64,000 nucleotides of DNA, from contig CM018604.1 of assembly GCA_009192285.1 (NCBI GenBank), forward strand, positions 248,001 to 312,000. The letters are read 5' to 3'. The stretch comes from Morchella semilibera (taxonomy: Eukaryota > Ascomycota > Pezizomycetes > Pezizales > Morchellaceae). Numbering within the stretch: the first letter of the stretch is position 1; each line of letters begins with the position of its first letter. Of this stretch, positions 12,872-23,487 are shown piece after piece. The position numbers and the translations under genes were made by a program. The notes below the pieces were generated by a model, which was given only the letters and a program-made list of their open reading frames with translations, ran no database searches and was not told where the DNA came from.

Positions 12872-14403
12872 ATGACGGGCGCCCAGCGAGCCAAATTATG
12901 GCGTCAGCCCGAGGCCGCAGCAGGTGCTCTATACACCCGCCTCGCATCGAAGCGGAATTTCGCGAGAGTATTCTTCACACTGGCACTTTGTGCAATCTTC
13001 TACAACTTTTACTCGTCGTCAGAGCTGCGGAAGAGCCTCAACGACAGGCTGCAGCAAACTATGTCAACGGCCCCGGCACCAAGTATTCAGGTTGTGCAGC
13101 AGACAGAGCCGAATATGCAGATGTGCTCAAACGAGCAGACTCTCGAGAGTACAAACGGGACGGAGAAGGCAACGTTGGTCATGTTGGTGCGTAATAGGGA
13201 GATAAGGGAAGCGTTGAGTAGTATGAGGAGTGTGGAGGATCGGTTCAATCGGAAGTTCCACTATCCGTGGACGTTTTTGAACGATAAACCATTTACGAAG
13301 GATGTGAGTACTCAATCCGTCTCATGGTCTTGGCAGGATGTTTTGCTGATGGGGATAATAATAGTTTATCGAATATACGACGGGAATGGCGAGTGGCCCG
13401 GTTGAATACCAGGTCATTCCGAAGGAGGCCTGGTCGATCCCGAAGTCTATAAATACGACTATTGTGAAGCAAGAGATGGCCGAGATGACTAGGCAAAACA
13501 TCATCTATGGTGGTTCTCTGTCTTATCGCCACATGTGCCGATTCAACTCAGGTATGCACTGCCCGGAATAGGTCTTAAGAAGAAACAGGGGTGTAACCAG
13601 ATCTACAGGGTTTTTCTATAATATGGAGAGTATGAAAAAATATGACTGGTACTGGCGTGTGGAGCCGGGTATTGAGCTCTACTGTGATATTGAATAGTAA
13701 GTGTGCTAGTTTATTAATATCGTTGCGAGTTATACGTTATTGACGTCATATTGTGGCACAGCGACCCCTTCACCTTTATGCGTACAAATAACAAGATCTA
13801 CGGCTTCGTCATCACCATGTATGAATTCGAAGCTACCATCAAGACACTCTGGTCCCGCACCAAAGAGTTTGTACGCCGTTATCCGCAGTTCTTGCATGAA
13901 AATAACGCACTCGACTTTCTTGTTGATGGAGCACAGGCATCCAAGAAGGATGACAAGGAGATTGACGGCAAATACAATCTTTGCCATTTCTGGAGTAATT
14001 TCGAAATTGCTTCGCTCGACTTTTATAGATCTGAGGCGTACAGCAAATATTTCGAGTTCCTCGATAATGCTGGTGGGTTCTTCTACGAGAGATGGGGCGA
14101 TGCTCCAGTGCACTCGTTAGGTGTAGGATTATTTGCGCCAAAAGAGAAAATCCATCATTTTGCAGACTTTGGATATTCGCATCCGCCGTGCTCGAGGTGT
14201 CCACAGGATGATGAGAGCCATAAGTCTGGACGTTGCTACTGCAACAGGGCGGTGAACTTTGATACCAACTCATATAGCTGTATGCCAAGGTGGTGGGATG
14301 GTATGCATATTAAATCCACTCCGACTACTTATTAGAAATTTGTGCTAACTGCTCTGTTATAGTTGCTGGAATTAACAAAGGTGCTAAGCGCCTCGACTCT
14401 TAA
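12872..14403 (+). CDS. Alpha-1,2-mannosyltransferase, KRE2/MNT1/KTR family (GT15)
   Basis: Five exons (12872-13303, 13365-13551, 13609-13696, 13762-14300, 14363-14403) join in phase to give 428 residues, the usual size for this family. It is a type II membrane protein of the Golgi: a short basic cytosolic tail, one transmembrane anchor around residues 29-48, a stem, then the GT15 catalytic domain. Diagnostic blocks are [58 protein letters not shown] and [16 protein letters not shown]. The family transfers mannose from GDP-mannose in an alpha-1,2 linkage onto N- and O-linked glycans of cell-wall proteins. The EP of the WRVEP block is the usual metal-ligand region and the FEIA block holds the proposed catalytic Glu. 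The introns (57-65 bp) have good branch sites, for example TGCTAAC in the last one. The C-terminus ends in a tiny exon encoding about 13 residues. Confidence 0.93.
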
Positions 14404-14922
14404 TCACGGTCGTACAGAGCCTACATAATCCACATTAGCGGTTTCATTTCCCTTGTCATTTTTCTTATTTATTTGGCATTTGCCAATCTCGGTACATACG
14501 TAATTTTCATTTGTAAGCTTTATGGTGTTTGGGGGGCGTTGTGTTGTTTTGTCTTATTTGCTTTGTACAAAATTTGCTTTGCTTTCGTATTGGGCAGTCT
14601 GGTCCATGCGACAGACAGGATTGATGTAAGAGGCGTGGTTAAGAAGATTGGACTAGTTGATGGAATAGAAGGAGTTGAAATCTTTTGCTATATCGGGCGA
14701 TGGAGTGTGGGGGGAGGTGCTCTGGGAGTGGCATTCTGTATAAAAGTTGTTGACATGAATTGAAACCATCGAATTGAAACCATTGAATATTAGATGTGAC
14801 TTATTCATTCTAGATAAAATATTTGGTTTCGAGAAGAGGGGGCGGGGCTGTGCGCACAACAAATAGATACGAGGGGTGGTAAGTGTTACCTAAAATGTTC
14901 GGGGACGTCCGCGTGAGATTCC

Positions 14923-15243
14923 ATGAGCCACGAACTTCAAAGAAAGTTACTTGGCCAACCACATACCACAACATACCACAACTCACCCAAACCCAACCAG
15001 AAACTCAACCACAAACCGTACAAAGAAAAGAGTGTCTTAATATCTGTACCACAGGACCTGCTAGAAACTCCCCCAAAGTTTCAGAAAAGGCAGGATGGTT
15101 TCGAGAAGAAACCCAGGTCTGCCACAAGAAAATTTGATATTCAAAATCAGCGGATAGTGGTAGATAACCCACTTTCTGCCGAAGCTCCCGGTGGTATAAG
15201 ACATGGCCCTCTGCCGTTAGGTACATGTAACCACTCACTATAA
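14923..15243 (+). other. Open frame upstream of the PARP-like gene, possible 5' exon
   Basis: An ATG-initiated frame of 106 codons (Lys/Gln/Pro-rich) ends 43 bp before the PARP-like start and lies in the same reading frame. A GTACAT donor at 15221 and an acceptor at 15319 would join it in phase, skipping the proposed PARP start. The encoded peptide shows no WGR or BRCT motif that I recognise. It could be 5' UTR, a short uORF-like frame or the true N-terminus. Confidence 0.25.
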
Positions 15244-15285
15244 CCCAGAGAACTTCTATATCCGCTTCCACTGATCGCTAACCGT

Positions 15286-16426
15286 ATGATTTCTATGGGT
15301 TCATCCAGCTCAAAGACAGACCCTGAGAGCAGTGCTAGTCTTGATAGATCAAAACGTGTCCTCTCAGAGGATATGGCATCCGGGGCTAGAAATGCTTACT
15401 ATGGCTTGCTAAAGCATGTTTTTAACTCTACTGGTACCACGCTTGCTGCCTTGGATTCCAGTAACCTCACCAATGAGGGATATGATGATGTGCTCGATGG
15501 CTATTTCAAGGGTTTGGCGTTGAGAGATATCAGATATGGTATGGTGACTTCTAAACCCGGACACTAGTATTTATATCTTTGGATCTGACACCCATATTTG
15601 TAGTTCGCGATGGAACCAATGAGTTTATGTTGATTCAAGATTACTTCAAAGGTAGTGGGGGAATGATGCTCAACCCTGACTGGAAGTTGCAGATCTTTAA
15701 GATTTCGAGGGAAGGTGAGGATGAAGAGGTGTGGAGTAGTTATAAACTAATTGATAAAAACGATAACCGGCGTCTGTTATGGCATGGGACACCTACTCGA
15801 AACTTAAAACCTATCCTCATGCATGGGCTCATGGACAAAAACGGGATAGGAGGGATTTACTTTGCGAACAGAGCTGGAATTAGGTGTGATTATTACAGTA
15901 GCCCAGTTTCATGACGACGAACTTTATGCTAACTCATCCAAGTTTTGGTTACTGCAAGCGAGACGTCGGGGTATACGTACGGGGCTTCAGGCAAGAGACT
16001 AAGGTGGTTGAGCTTTCGATTTTCTTCTTGTTATATGTATGTGCTAACATGGTGGGTGCCATTACTTTGTCATTTTCAGGGCTCATATTCTATGTTTCTC
16101 TGTGAGGTACGAATGGGGCCTATTCATGCGGCAAATCGTATTGGGCATTTAGGTCGTTATAATACGAGCGGGCCTGATGAAAGGACTAGCCTGAGATGGT
16201 ATGACGCTAAACTGATTCACGAGGAACTCGGTGGTGCGCTTGTGGTAGGTCTCCATTTTTTTTCTTTTCTTTCCATCATATCAGTATTCTTAGAATCCAT
16301 GATTAACCTGGCTGGATAAATTAGCCACAGTTCCCATCATCCAAAATGGCTGCAGGTCATAGCGAGTGGATTGCTTATCACCCATCTCAGATCAGACTCC
16401 GTTATCTGGTTGTATGCGAGCCTTAG
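15286..16426 (+). CDS. PARP-like ADP-ribosyltransferase, catalytic domain only
   Basis: Five exons (15286-15538, 15604-15883, 15943-16003, 16080-16244, 16325-16426) join in phase to give 286 residues. The order of PARP catalytic landmarks is preserved: EFMLIQDYFKGS (the start of the fold), NRRLLWHGT with His145, GGIYFANRAGISFGYCK with Tyr170, SMFLCEVRMG, and near the end GHSEWIAYHPSQIRLRYLVV with Glu267. These complete an H-Y-E triad, which in the family is associated with NAD+ binding and poly-ADP-ribose elongation. Canonical PARP1-like proteins of filamentous fungi carry BRCT, WGR and regulatory domains ahead of this; none is visible unless an upstream exon exists. The start could also be the second ATG at 15295. 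The 59-bp intron at 15884-15942 has a TGCTAAC branch. Without DNA-binding domains its targeting is unknown. Confidence 0.82.
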
Positions 16427-17630
16427 GAACTTTATCTGTCTTTGGGTAATACGTACTACATATAGTGTCATTTTTTAGAGAATCAATTACAAATTGCAAT
16501 GAAACGATATATATCTACTTACAATCACCAACCCATTTCCTGGGCATGGCCCACAAAAAGTTCAGTTCCGATGTCATCCTATTTGAATGCTATGCAGTTT
16601 CGTGACAGGCTGAAACGCCTCTGGTTGGTGATTTCTAGCAGTCGTAAGTAGTAGGCGGCGGGGCGCGGCATGGACATGGAGACGGCCCCATAGAATAATA
16701 CAGTACATACCATAGGCCCAGGTAACAAGACACCTTAGCTGACTTCATACTTATATTCTGTGCAAGAGAGCGCGGAATTGAGGCTCAGTACATTTGCCTC
16801 GGGAGTAACGACTTGGTATAAGCCTGAGCGCCACTGTTTCACCCTCATAACCTCCGCCTGTCTTTCATTCCACCAGGCTCACTGTTGACACTCCAAAAAC
16901 CGACTGTACGTAGCTTATAGAGGCTTGATATTAGCCACTTCGCGTGTGGCTTGTGAAACAACTAAACGAAGGTTAGTGATCACGAGTCGTATATACCACG
17001 ACAATGGCTAAAATATTGATATTTCTCTTGCCGTATTAATTACGTCTTATTAATATGTATTTCATTTCTTTGATTAGCCACGGCCTCTAGCTTCTCCTCC
17101 TTCTTTCCATCACGATGACCAAGGCATACTTATTATCTTCAACAGCTCTAAACAGGGCGACCAGATCGGCCGAGCCCCATAAAGGTCCCTAAGTAGCTAT
17201 GAGTCCCTAGTTTCAATACAGCCACAAGGCTGCGTCGCTGATGTAGGTACCCTGTGAGGCTCTTTCTGCGAGGAGGGGGGGGGGGTATGTACCTACATTA
17301 TTAACAAAGTGGGCACCCCGATAGGTCCGGAGGGATGGGCAAATAAGCTTGTCGCAATCGTGCATTGCTCCGTGAGTGACACACAAAGTGCACATGGTGG
17401 TGCATACAACAATATGCGGCGAGGTAAAAAAGTAACCAGGGGTCTATCGAATCCACTATACAGTAACAGTGGTAAAATGCCGCCGTCATGGAGCAAGTGA
17501 TAAAGTAGGAAGGAGGGGGGAGGTGCAGTAGATATATAATTACGCTCCCTTCCCCCTCCCCTCCCCGCATCTTGTTCTATTTCTTCACTTAATTCTGGAC
17601 ACTCGGGGTTTTTGGAAAAGGCGTGAGAGA
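16427..17630. other. Gene-free interval
   Basis: No supported coding sequence. A G-run near 17275-17286 and short frames only. Confidence 0.5.
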
Positions 17631-17636
17631 TATATA
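17631..17636 (+). promoter_or_regulatory. Candidate TATA box of the small basic protein gene
   Basis: TATATA lies 88 bp upstream of the ATG at 17719, followed by an ACACTACACTACACAGACAG leader. Confidence 0.4.
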
Positions 17637-17718
17637 CCTACCCAGCTAACTTAGCTGTCTCATTCTACACACAAACACTACACTACACAGACAGACAGAC
17701 TAAAAAACTAGTACTACA

Positions 17719-18143
17719 ATGTCGTCCCCACAAGGATCCTTCATCCCCATCCTCATCATCGCCATGGTCACCTGGAAGATCTCAGGGTCCAAACGGACGG
17801 CAGAAATAAACTCCGCCAGCGCCAGACAGCGCTCCGGCGCCAGCTCCAGAAACTTCAGGAAGGACTCGGCCGGCTCAATCTCTGAGCGTCTCTACGCCCG
17901 TGGTAAGTCTCATCCTCTTCCTCCTCCTTCTTCACCACTACCTAGACCATCCTCCCCTTCGTCCTTCGTTGGTAGGTGACCAGCTGGACTAACGTTGTGG
18001 CGCGCGCAGGCATGAAGCAGGCTAGACCCGCCGCCCGCAGCTCGCTGTCAAATGCGAAGCGCATCCTGAACAAGTCGGAGACTGGGCACAACAAGTCCTT
18101 GGCGCGGGCCGATGAGCGCGAGAGCCGTGACAGGAGGACCTGA
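17719..18143 (+). CDS. Small basic hypothetical protein with N-terminal hydrophobic segment
   Basis: Two exons (17719-17902 and 18010-18143) join in phase 1 to give 105 residues. The donor is GTAAGT and the acceptor GCGCGCAG; the 107-bp intron is CT-rich. Residues 7-19 (SFIPILIIAMVTW) are hydrophobic and could be a membrane anchor or uncleaved signal. The rest is strongly basic and Ser/Arg/Ala-rich, ending in an Arg/Glu/Asp-rich tail (ADERESRDRRT). GC-rich codon use and the clean splice junction argue that this is a real gene. I do not recognise the family. It could be a small mitochondrial or ER membrane protein. Confidence 0.65.
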
Positions 18144-19025
18144 GCAAGCCACTCACTAGGTGGGATGCGGCATAGCTTCACGGTGGTGGTGGGGGGGTTT
18201 CGGAACGGGCCGGGCGGGGGAAAGGGTCTCGTTTTGTTTTGGTTTGCCACACTCTATTTGCGGTGGTGGTGACGGGTTGGTTGGGTTGGGTCGGGTTGGG
18301 TTGGTGTTGGGGTTGCATCTGTTAACAAGATCTTGGGATGCATGCACTTTGCGGTTAAAGTGAAGATGCAGTTTTTTTCTCTCCCTCTCTCTTTCTGTGG
18401 TATTATTTTTTCCCCACTTTTGTTTTCCTGTGGCATATGGGTTTTCTTGCATGCTTGTTATTCCGGAGTCTTGGGTGTTTTTTCTTTCTTTTTCTCCCTC
18501 TTTTCTTTTTCTTTCTGCAGTTGTTTGGGTAGTGATGTCGTCTTGCGAGTGTCAAGTGTTGACGCGCGCACAGGGGGATATGGGTCAATGATATGATGAA
18601 CGTAGTACTTGTGTGAGTATAGATTAGATCGTTGCTGAGTCTATGGTGTGCATAGCACTCTATTGGGATTCTCGCGTCTCTACAGTTGTTTTAAAATATC
18701 ACTGCATTCACACACGAATCTACTTTAGTTGCATATGGAGAAAGAGAAAGTGAAATAATTGAGGGCATTTGATGGAATAAACATCCAGACCTCTGATAGC
18801 TAAAGTCCGCTTCATATAGCCGCACTTGAGCTGAAGCCACGCAAGTCAATTATCAGATTGCTAAGAAGGATCCACTTTTATTATCTAATAGCCTATATAG
18901 CTATCAAGAGCCTATTATCTGTAGGTACAATTAGCATAAGTCTTGAACTTCAATTTTCTACCACCCAGCTGGTTCTCCTGCTATCTTGCGCTATCGATAA
19001 TTTTTTTTTAAAAAATATTAACGCC
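18144..19025. other. Intergenic region between convergent genes
   Basis: It separates the 3' ends of the small basic protein gene and BTA1. It contains GGTTGGGTTGGG-type tandem units near 18278-18305 and long T-rich stretches (18367-18520), but no gene. Confidence 0.5.
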
Positions 19026-21698
19026 TTAAATTTCCAGTATATCCACCTCCGAAGAGCTACTCTCCCGTCTCCCCGACGACGCTCTCTCCAGCTTCGTACA
19101 TAGCCAGGTTGATGCATACATATTGACCCTGTTTCAGCAGTTAGCCAACCCAAGAGGGCCGAAAGGCTAGTGAAGGAGGTTAATTAGAATACCTGTCGAT
19201 ATAGGCCCCTGGATGTCTGGCCATGACCTGCTTGGCTTTGAATCCCTCCTCCTCAAACACCTTAATATACCATGGCCGCAAACCGGAACTGCGGAGGAGA
19301 ACACGGCCTCCGAGCTTCATGGAATTGTTCAAAGCTTTGATTTGCTATAATTTCTTGAGTCAACCAAACATCGATTGAAGAAGGAGAATACGAAGTGCAT
19401 ACCTTTCGTGCTTCGGTGCCGTCTGTGTCAAACCAGTCCATAGAATCCATTATCACTGCAATGGTCAAGGTTTCTGACTGAAGTCTACCAAGAACCTCTT
19501 TAATCTCATCGGTATGGATCCTTACTCCATCGAATGCGTGCGGTTTTGATAGCTTGGTGTAAGCTTTCTCGGTAAGGTATGAAGGGTGACATCTGTCCAA
19601 AACCTGTTAGTTCGATCATTTCCCCGATACCACTTGTATCTCTCGTACCTCTTTGTGTAGAATCCCTTCAGGCACAACAAGTAAAAGTAGTTGTCCTCCC
19701 CTAACAAGCTCTGATCCACCACTGGATCTAACGTATTTACCACATAGTCCCACATTGCCTGTGCGTGATTGCCTTCATGATCCGCCCTGATCATGTCTCT
19801 CTGGTTGGGTGGTACGCCCAGCGCCCGCCACAAAAACTGTTCGTTTCCGATGATGAACTGACTGACCCATTTGGACAACATGACTGGCCTAACTTCGCCC
19901 TGCCAAATCTCTCGCTGCTCATTCATTGTTCTAGCTTCGCACATCCTCTTCACACTCCCTGCTACGCCACAGCAACGAAACAGCCATCTCGCCGCTTTTA
20001 TTGCCAGCCGTGACTGACCTGTCTCGTATAGCCCAACGCTCTTTGAGAACACTACCCGGTTATCCCACCAATACTGAAACGCCCGAGACGAAAGATGAGG
20101 GCTCAGCTTCTCCATCAATATAGTTGCAAAATTCTCATGGTATCCATCGCCAAACATCTTCCAGATATCTTTGTGCTCGAGCGAGCTGAAAGCTGCCAGT
20201 TTAAGCTCCAAGAGGTGGTTTTGCGTGGGATTAAGATCAACGGCATGAACACGTTTTGGCGCACCGTCGATGATATAGGAGAGGATATTATCACCTGCCG
20301 AGGTGATGGTGAGAATGACATCATCACGGTTGATCTTGAGAATACGGTAGTCAACCCGTGGGTCTTCCCATGTAAAGGCATAAATGTAGGAGTTATTGAA
20401 CTGGGTGTGTTTTTCTAACAGCTCGTCATAATAGAGTCTCCAGTGGTGGTTCTGGTAGAAGAAGCTAGGCAGTGGTAGGTTTGCGGCGAGGTTAAGAACA
20501 GCGGCTTCGAAGCCTTTGGAGCGGAGCTGGAGAGCGGTTTCAGCGGGGGTTTTAGAGGAGTGAGTACGCGAGAGTGAGTTTATGGCGGTAAGGTATGGCG
20601 ATTCTGTGGCGGCAGCATCGACGCGATCAAGGACATCGGCGGCAGAGTGAAGCTTTTGACACCCGATCCAGACGTAGTATGGAATTCCCCCAAGGAGATG
20701 GTTCCTGTAGACGCGAGTTAATATATGTTTGAAAAGTAAAGAGTAATGTCATACCGGCCATTAACGTTTAGAAGAGTCCCAAACTTATACTCCATGTAAT
20801 CCCGCCTACTTTCGTCAAGGTTCACTCTGTCAAACTCAAACCATATCCTCCAAAATTGCCTTGAGAACCAATTGACATGACGATCCCAGGTGCCACCCGT
20901 AAAGGTTCTTTCAGCGAAAGTGGTCGAAGATTGCACATAGAAATCAGCGACACTGATGAGACCTGTAGGTGATAGTAATGTTAAAAGAGAATCGACGACC
21001 GAGTAGAAGCTTTGGTTACTATTAGTTTCTAGGATCCTAGATAATTGGCTTACGGGAAACTTACTCGGGGATCATAGAAAGCGAGTAGCTCATGCTAATC
21101 CAGTCTACCTTGCGACCCTCGAGGCTGAAACCGCGAGCGTCCATACATAAAACCTCTACATTCTTCCACCCAAGCCTTCTAAACCGTTGGCGGGCTTGCT
21201 CACATAAGCTTGGAGAAAGGTCAACAAGATAGACCTTCTCAAAGAAGTGTTGAACGGGGAGAAATTTATTGAGAAGTTCAATGTTGTATCTAATTATTGC
21301 CATGATTGTTAGTATGGGGAAGGAACGGTTTCTTATGGTATAACTCACCCGGTACCACCACCGATATCAACCCAGACCCTCCCTTCTCTAGATCCGGACT
21401 CTTCTTTCTTCTGGGCCCTCAGCTTTAATTGTGCAGCAGCGAGTGCCAGCATCTCCTCTCGCCCCCTGAGAAGCTGTCCTCTTGTAGCATCATAGATTGC
21501 AGCTTGTCCCTTATAAAAACTTTCGAGAGAATCCTGCTGTTTAACGGAGCTAACATTCCCAGAGAAGGGTTTCAAGAAGCAGTTATAGAAGAAAATCGCG
21601 TACGGTTTGCCGTGGTTGAGAATAAAGTAAAGAAGAATCGAGGAAGTTATTAGAAAACTGACGAGCATGAAGAGCTCGACATCCAATGGCGTGAACAT
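19026..21698 (-). CDS. BTA1: Betaine lipid (DGTS) synthase, BtaB-BtaA fusion
   Basis: Seven minus-strand exons (21698-21349, 21289-21065, 21009-20755, 20704-19649, 19592-19403, 19344-19193, 19128-19026) join in phase to encode 776 residues. A transmembrane segment lies at about residues 10-27. It is followed by a SAM-dependent methyltransferase half with motif I VWVDIGGGTGYNIEL (near 110-122), VYLVDLSPSLCEQAR and SLSMIPDFYSVVDSLL. From about residue 300 the BtaA half begins, with FTWEDPRVDYRIL, ITSAGDNILSYIIDGAP, VHAVDLNPTQNHLLELK and YTKRCHPSYL. The enzyme moves the 3-amino-3-carboxypropyl group of SAM to diacylglycerol and then N-methylates it, making the phosphorus-free lipid DGTS in the ER. 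The methyltransferase half comes first, the reverse of the algal fusion; from memory this is the usual fungal order. Introns are 50-64 bp. The protein ends in DRVNMYASTWLCTK plus a Ser-rich tail. Nothing looks broken. Confidence 0.93.
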
Positions 21699-23487
21699 CT
21701 TTGCTGATAATTGAGATCAGTGCTTCTGATCTATTCGAATGTCAGTGGCAGATATATACCGGCGCGACTAGCTACCAAAATACTTACCCCGCTCCTCTAC
21801 TCATTAATTCCACTATTTTGCTCATCATATTGATATAGCTAACAGATCTATCGGTATATCGCCAGTTGCGTTGGTATCTAGGTAGCCGCCCTGCGTAACA
21901 CAGCCGAGCCAATCATGAGCTGCTGTACTGGAGCGTGGGGTATCTAAAACGAGTTCGCGGTAGCAACCACGCCAAGGGCATGCTATGACTTTCTGAATTG
22001 ATTGGCCTAATTAACCAACCAACATCAAATAGGCTCTTGCACAGACCACATGCTTTCCTGACTGGACGCGAGAAAGCATCTTCCCCATGCAACTCTAAAT
22101 TTTCCACCGATCAAAGGGAGGAACCGGCTTGAAGGATCGATGTACTTCGGGAAGTAACGGTAACGAACCTAAGAGCATTTATATAAACGCTAACGCTTCT
22201 GGAATAGGCCGCAGAAAGTAGAAACTTTAGTACCGTTTAGTCTCCATATCTCCGTGGGGGAAACGGAGCTCATGGATGAGCTCACCATTCTAGATGGCCC
22301 CTTCAAAGACGAGCCGGATCAGCGGTGGGTGATTCCAGATCATGCTTTCACAAACGTGTCTCTCAGAGATGTTGTCCGCTGTTGAGGAGAGATAGAAAAG
22401 CAGCCGGCTTGCGTTTGATGGGCCATCGATACGCACCCCACCGGCCTTATAGCAACAAGTGAGAACTTCGCCGTGTAACACCGGGGACTCTGAAGTTGAA
22501 AATTGTGAGTGGAGTGTCAGAGTTATGACGATTATAGCTTAAATTTCATCTAGACAGTTTGTACTTACGGTGTCGACGAACTTCTGGAGTGCACGGCACG
22601 CACAAGTAGCGTCACGAACTAGCTGGCAGATTCGATAACCCACAGAGTTGCTGACTAGGGAGATTCCATGAACTCGATATTCAAGGAGTGGGAGGCCCTA
22701 TTAATGTCGATAAAGGACAATATGGAAAGTTGATAGTTGATCGTTGGTCGGTTGAAGGGGCGAATATGTGGATTTTGTATCGAGGGGGTACTCGCCTTGT
22801 ACTGCGGGGCTCATTATATACAATCTTACCACGCGGAACCTCGAGCACCTGCGTGGTGTGATCCATCGTTATATATGCGGTCAATTTTCCTTAACAAAGA
22901 CGAGTGTATCTACATCTAGATGACACTCGAAGATCTTAAGCTTCATTTTCGTATTAGCAAGTTATGGTAATTCTCATCTTTACTGATCGATTGATTGATA
23001 ACTTATACTTACATATATGCAACCTCTAGGCTACGACGGTTCTTGCCCCTTCATCTCCGGGGCAACGTACACCAGGGCTTCCACCTCTAGATCTTCTTTC
23101 CGTAACATAAGCCTAGCCTTGCTATCACATACTATATTATCAAAAGAGATTTAGGGTCGTTATATATTTTATATTTGTTTAATTTTCTTGGTAACTTCCA
23201 TATATGTGCGCCCCGAGAAATCACTCGGCCACTAATAGTCACTCGACTGGTTAATTGGTTGTAAGACAAAGAGAAGATTCTAACTATACTGAAAATCTTC
23301 AGGTTCTTGTCTTCTGTTGGCTGACAGGTCAGGGCACATACTTTCCTGAACTAAGGTACAATTTTGAGCACACGTAACCTACTGGCTAAGCCCCAAAACT
23401 TTCCGTCACAGTCGGTGGTCTGATCCACTTAGCCAATGAAAAAAATGAAATTCCTCCAGCGCAAAGTTTTCATCTGAGCCATTGATC
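21699..23487. other. Gene-free interval between divergent genes
   Basis: It separates the starts of BTA1 and the pentapeptide-repeat gene. Only short frames are present; no motif stands out. Confidence 0.5.

Noticed and set aside
13304-13364. Read-through of the first mannosyltransferase intron, giving a 177-residue truncated protein
   Set aside because: A GTGAGT donor and TAG acceptor with a CTGAT branch restore the family sequence across the junction.
14473-14763. Hydrophobic frame after the mannosyltransferase
   Set aside because: It lies in the likely 3' UTR, lacks a proper ATG start and has AT-rich non-coding composition.
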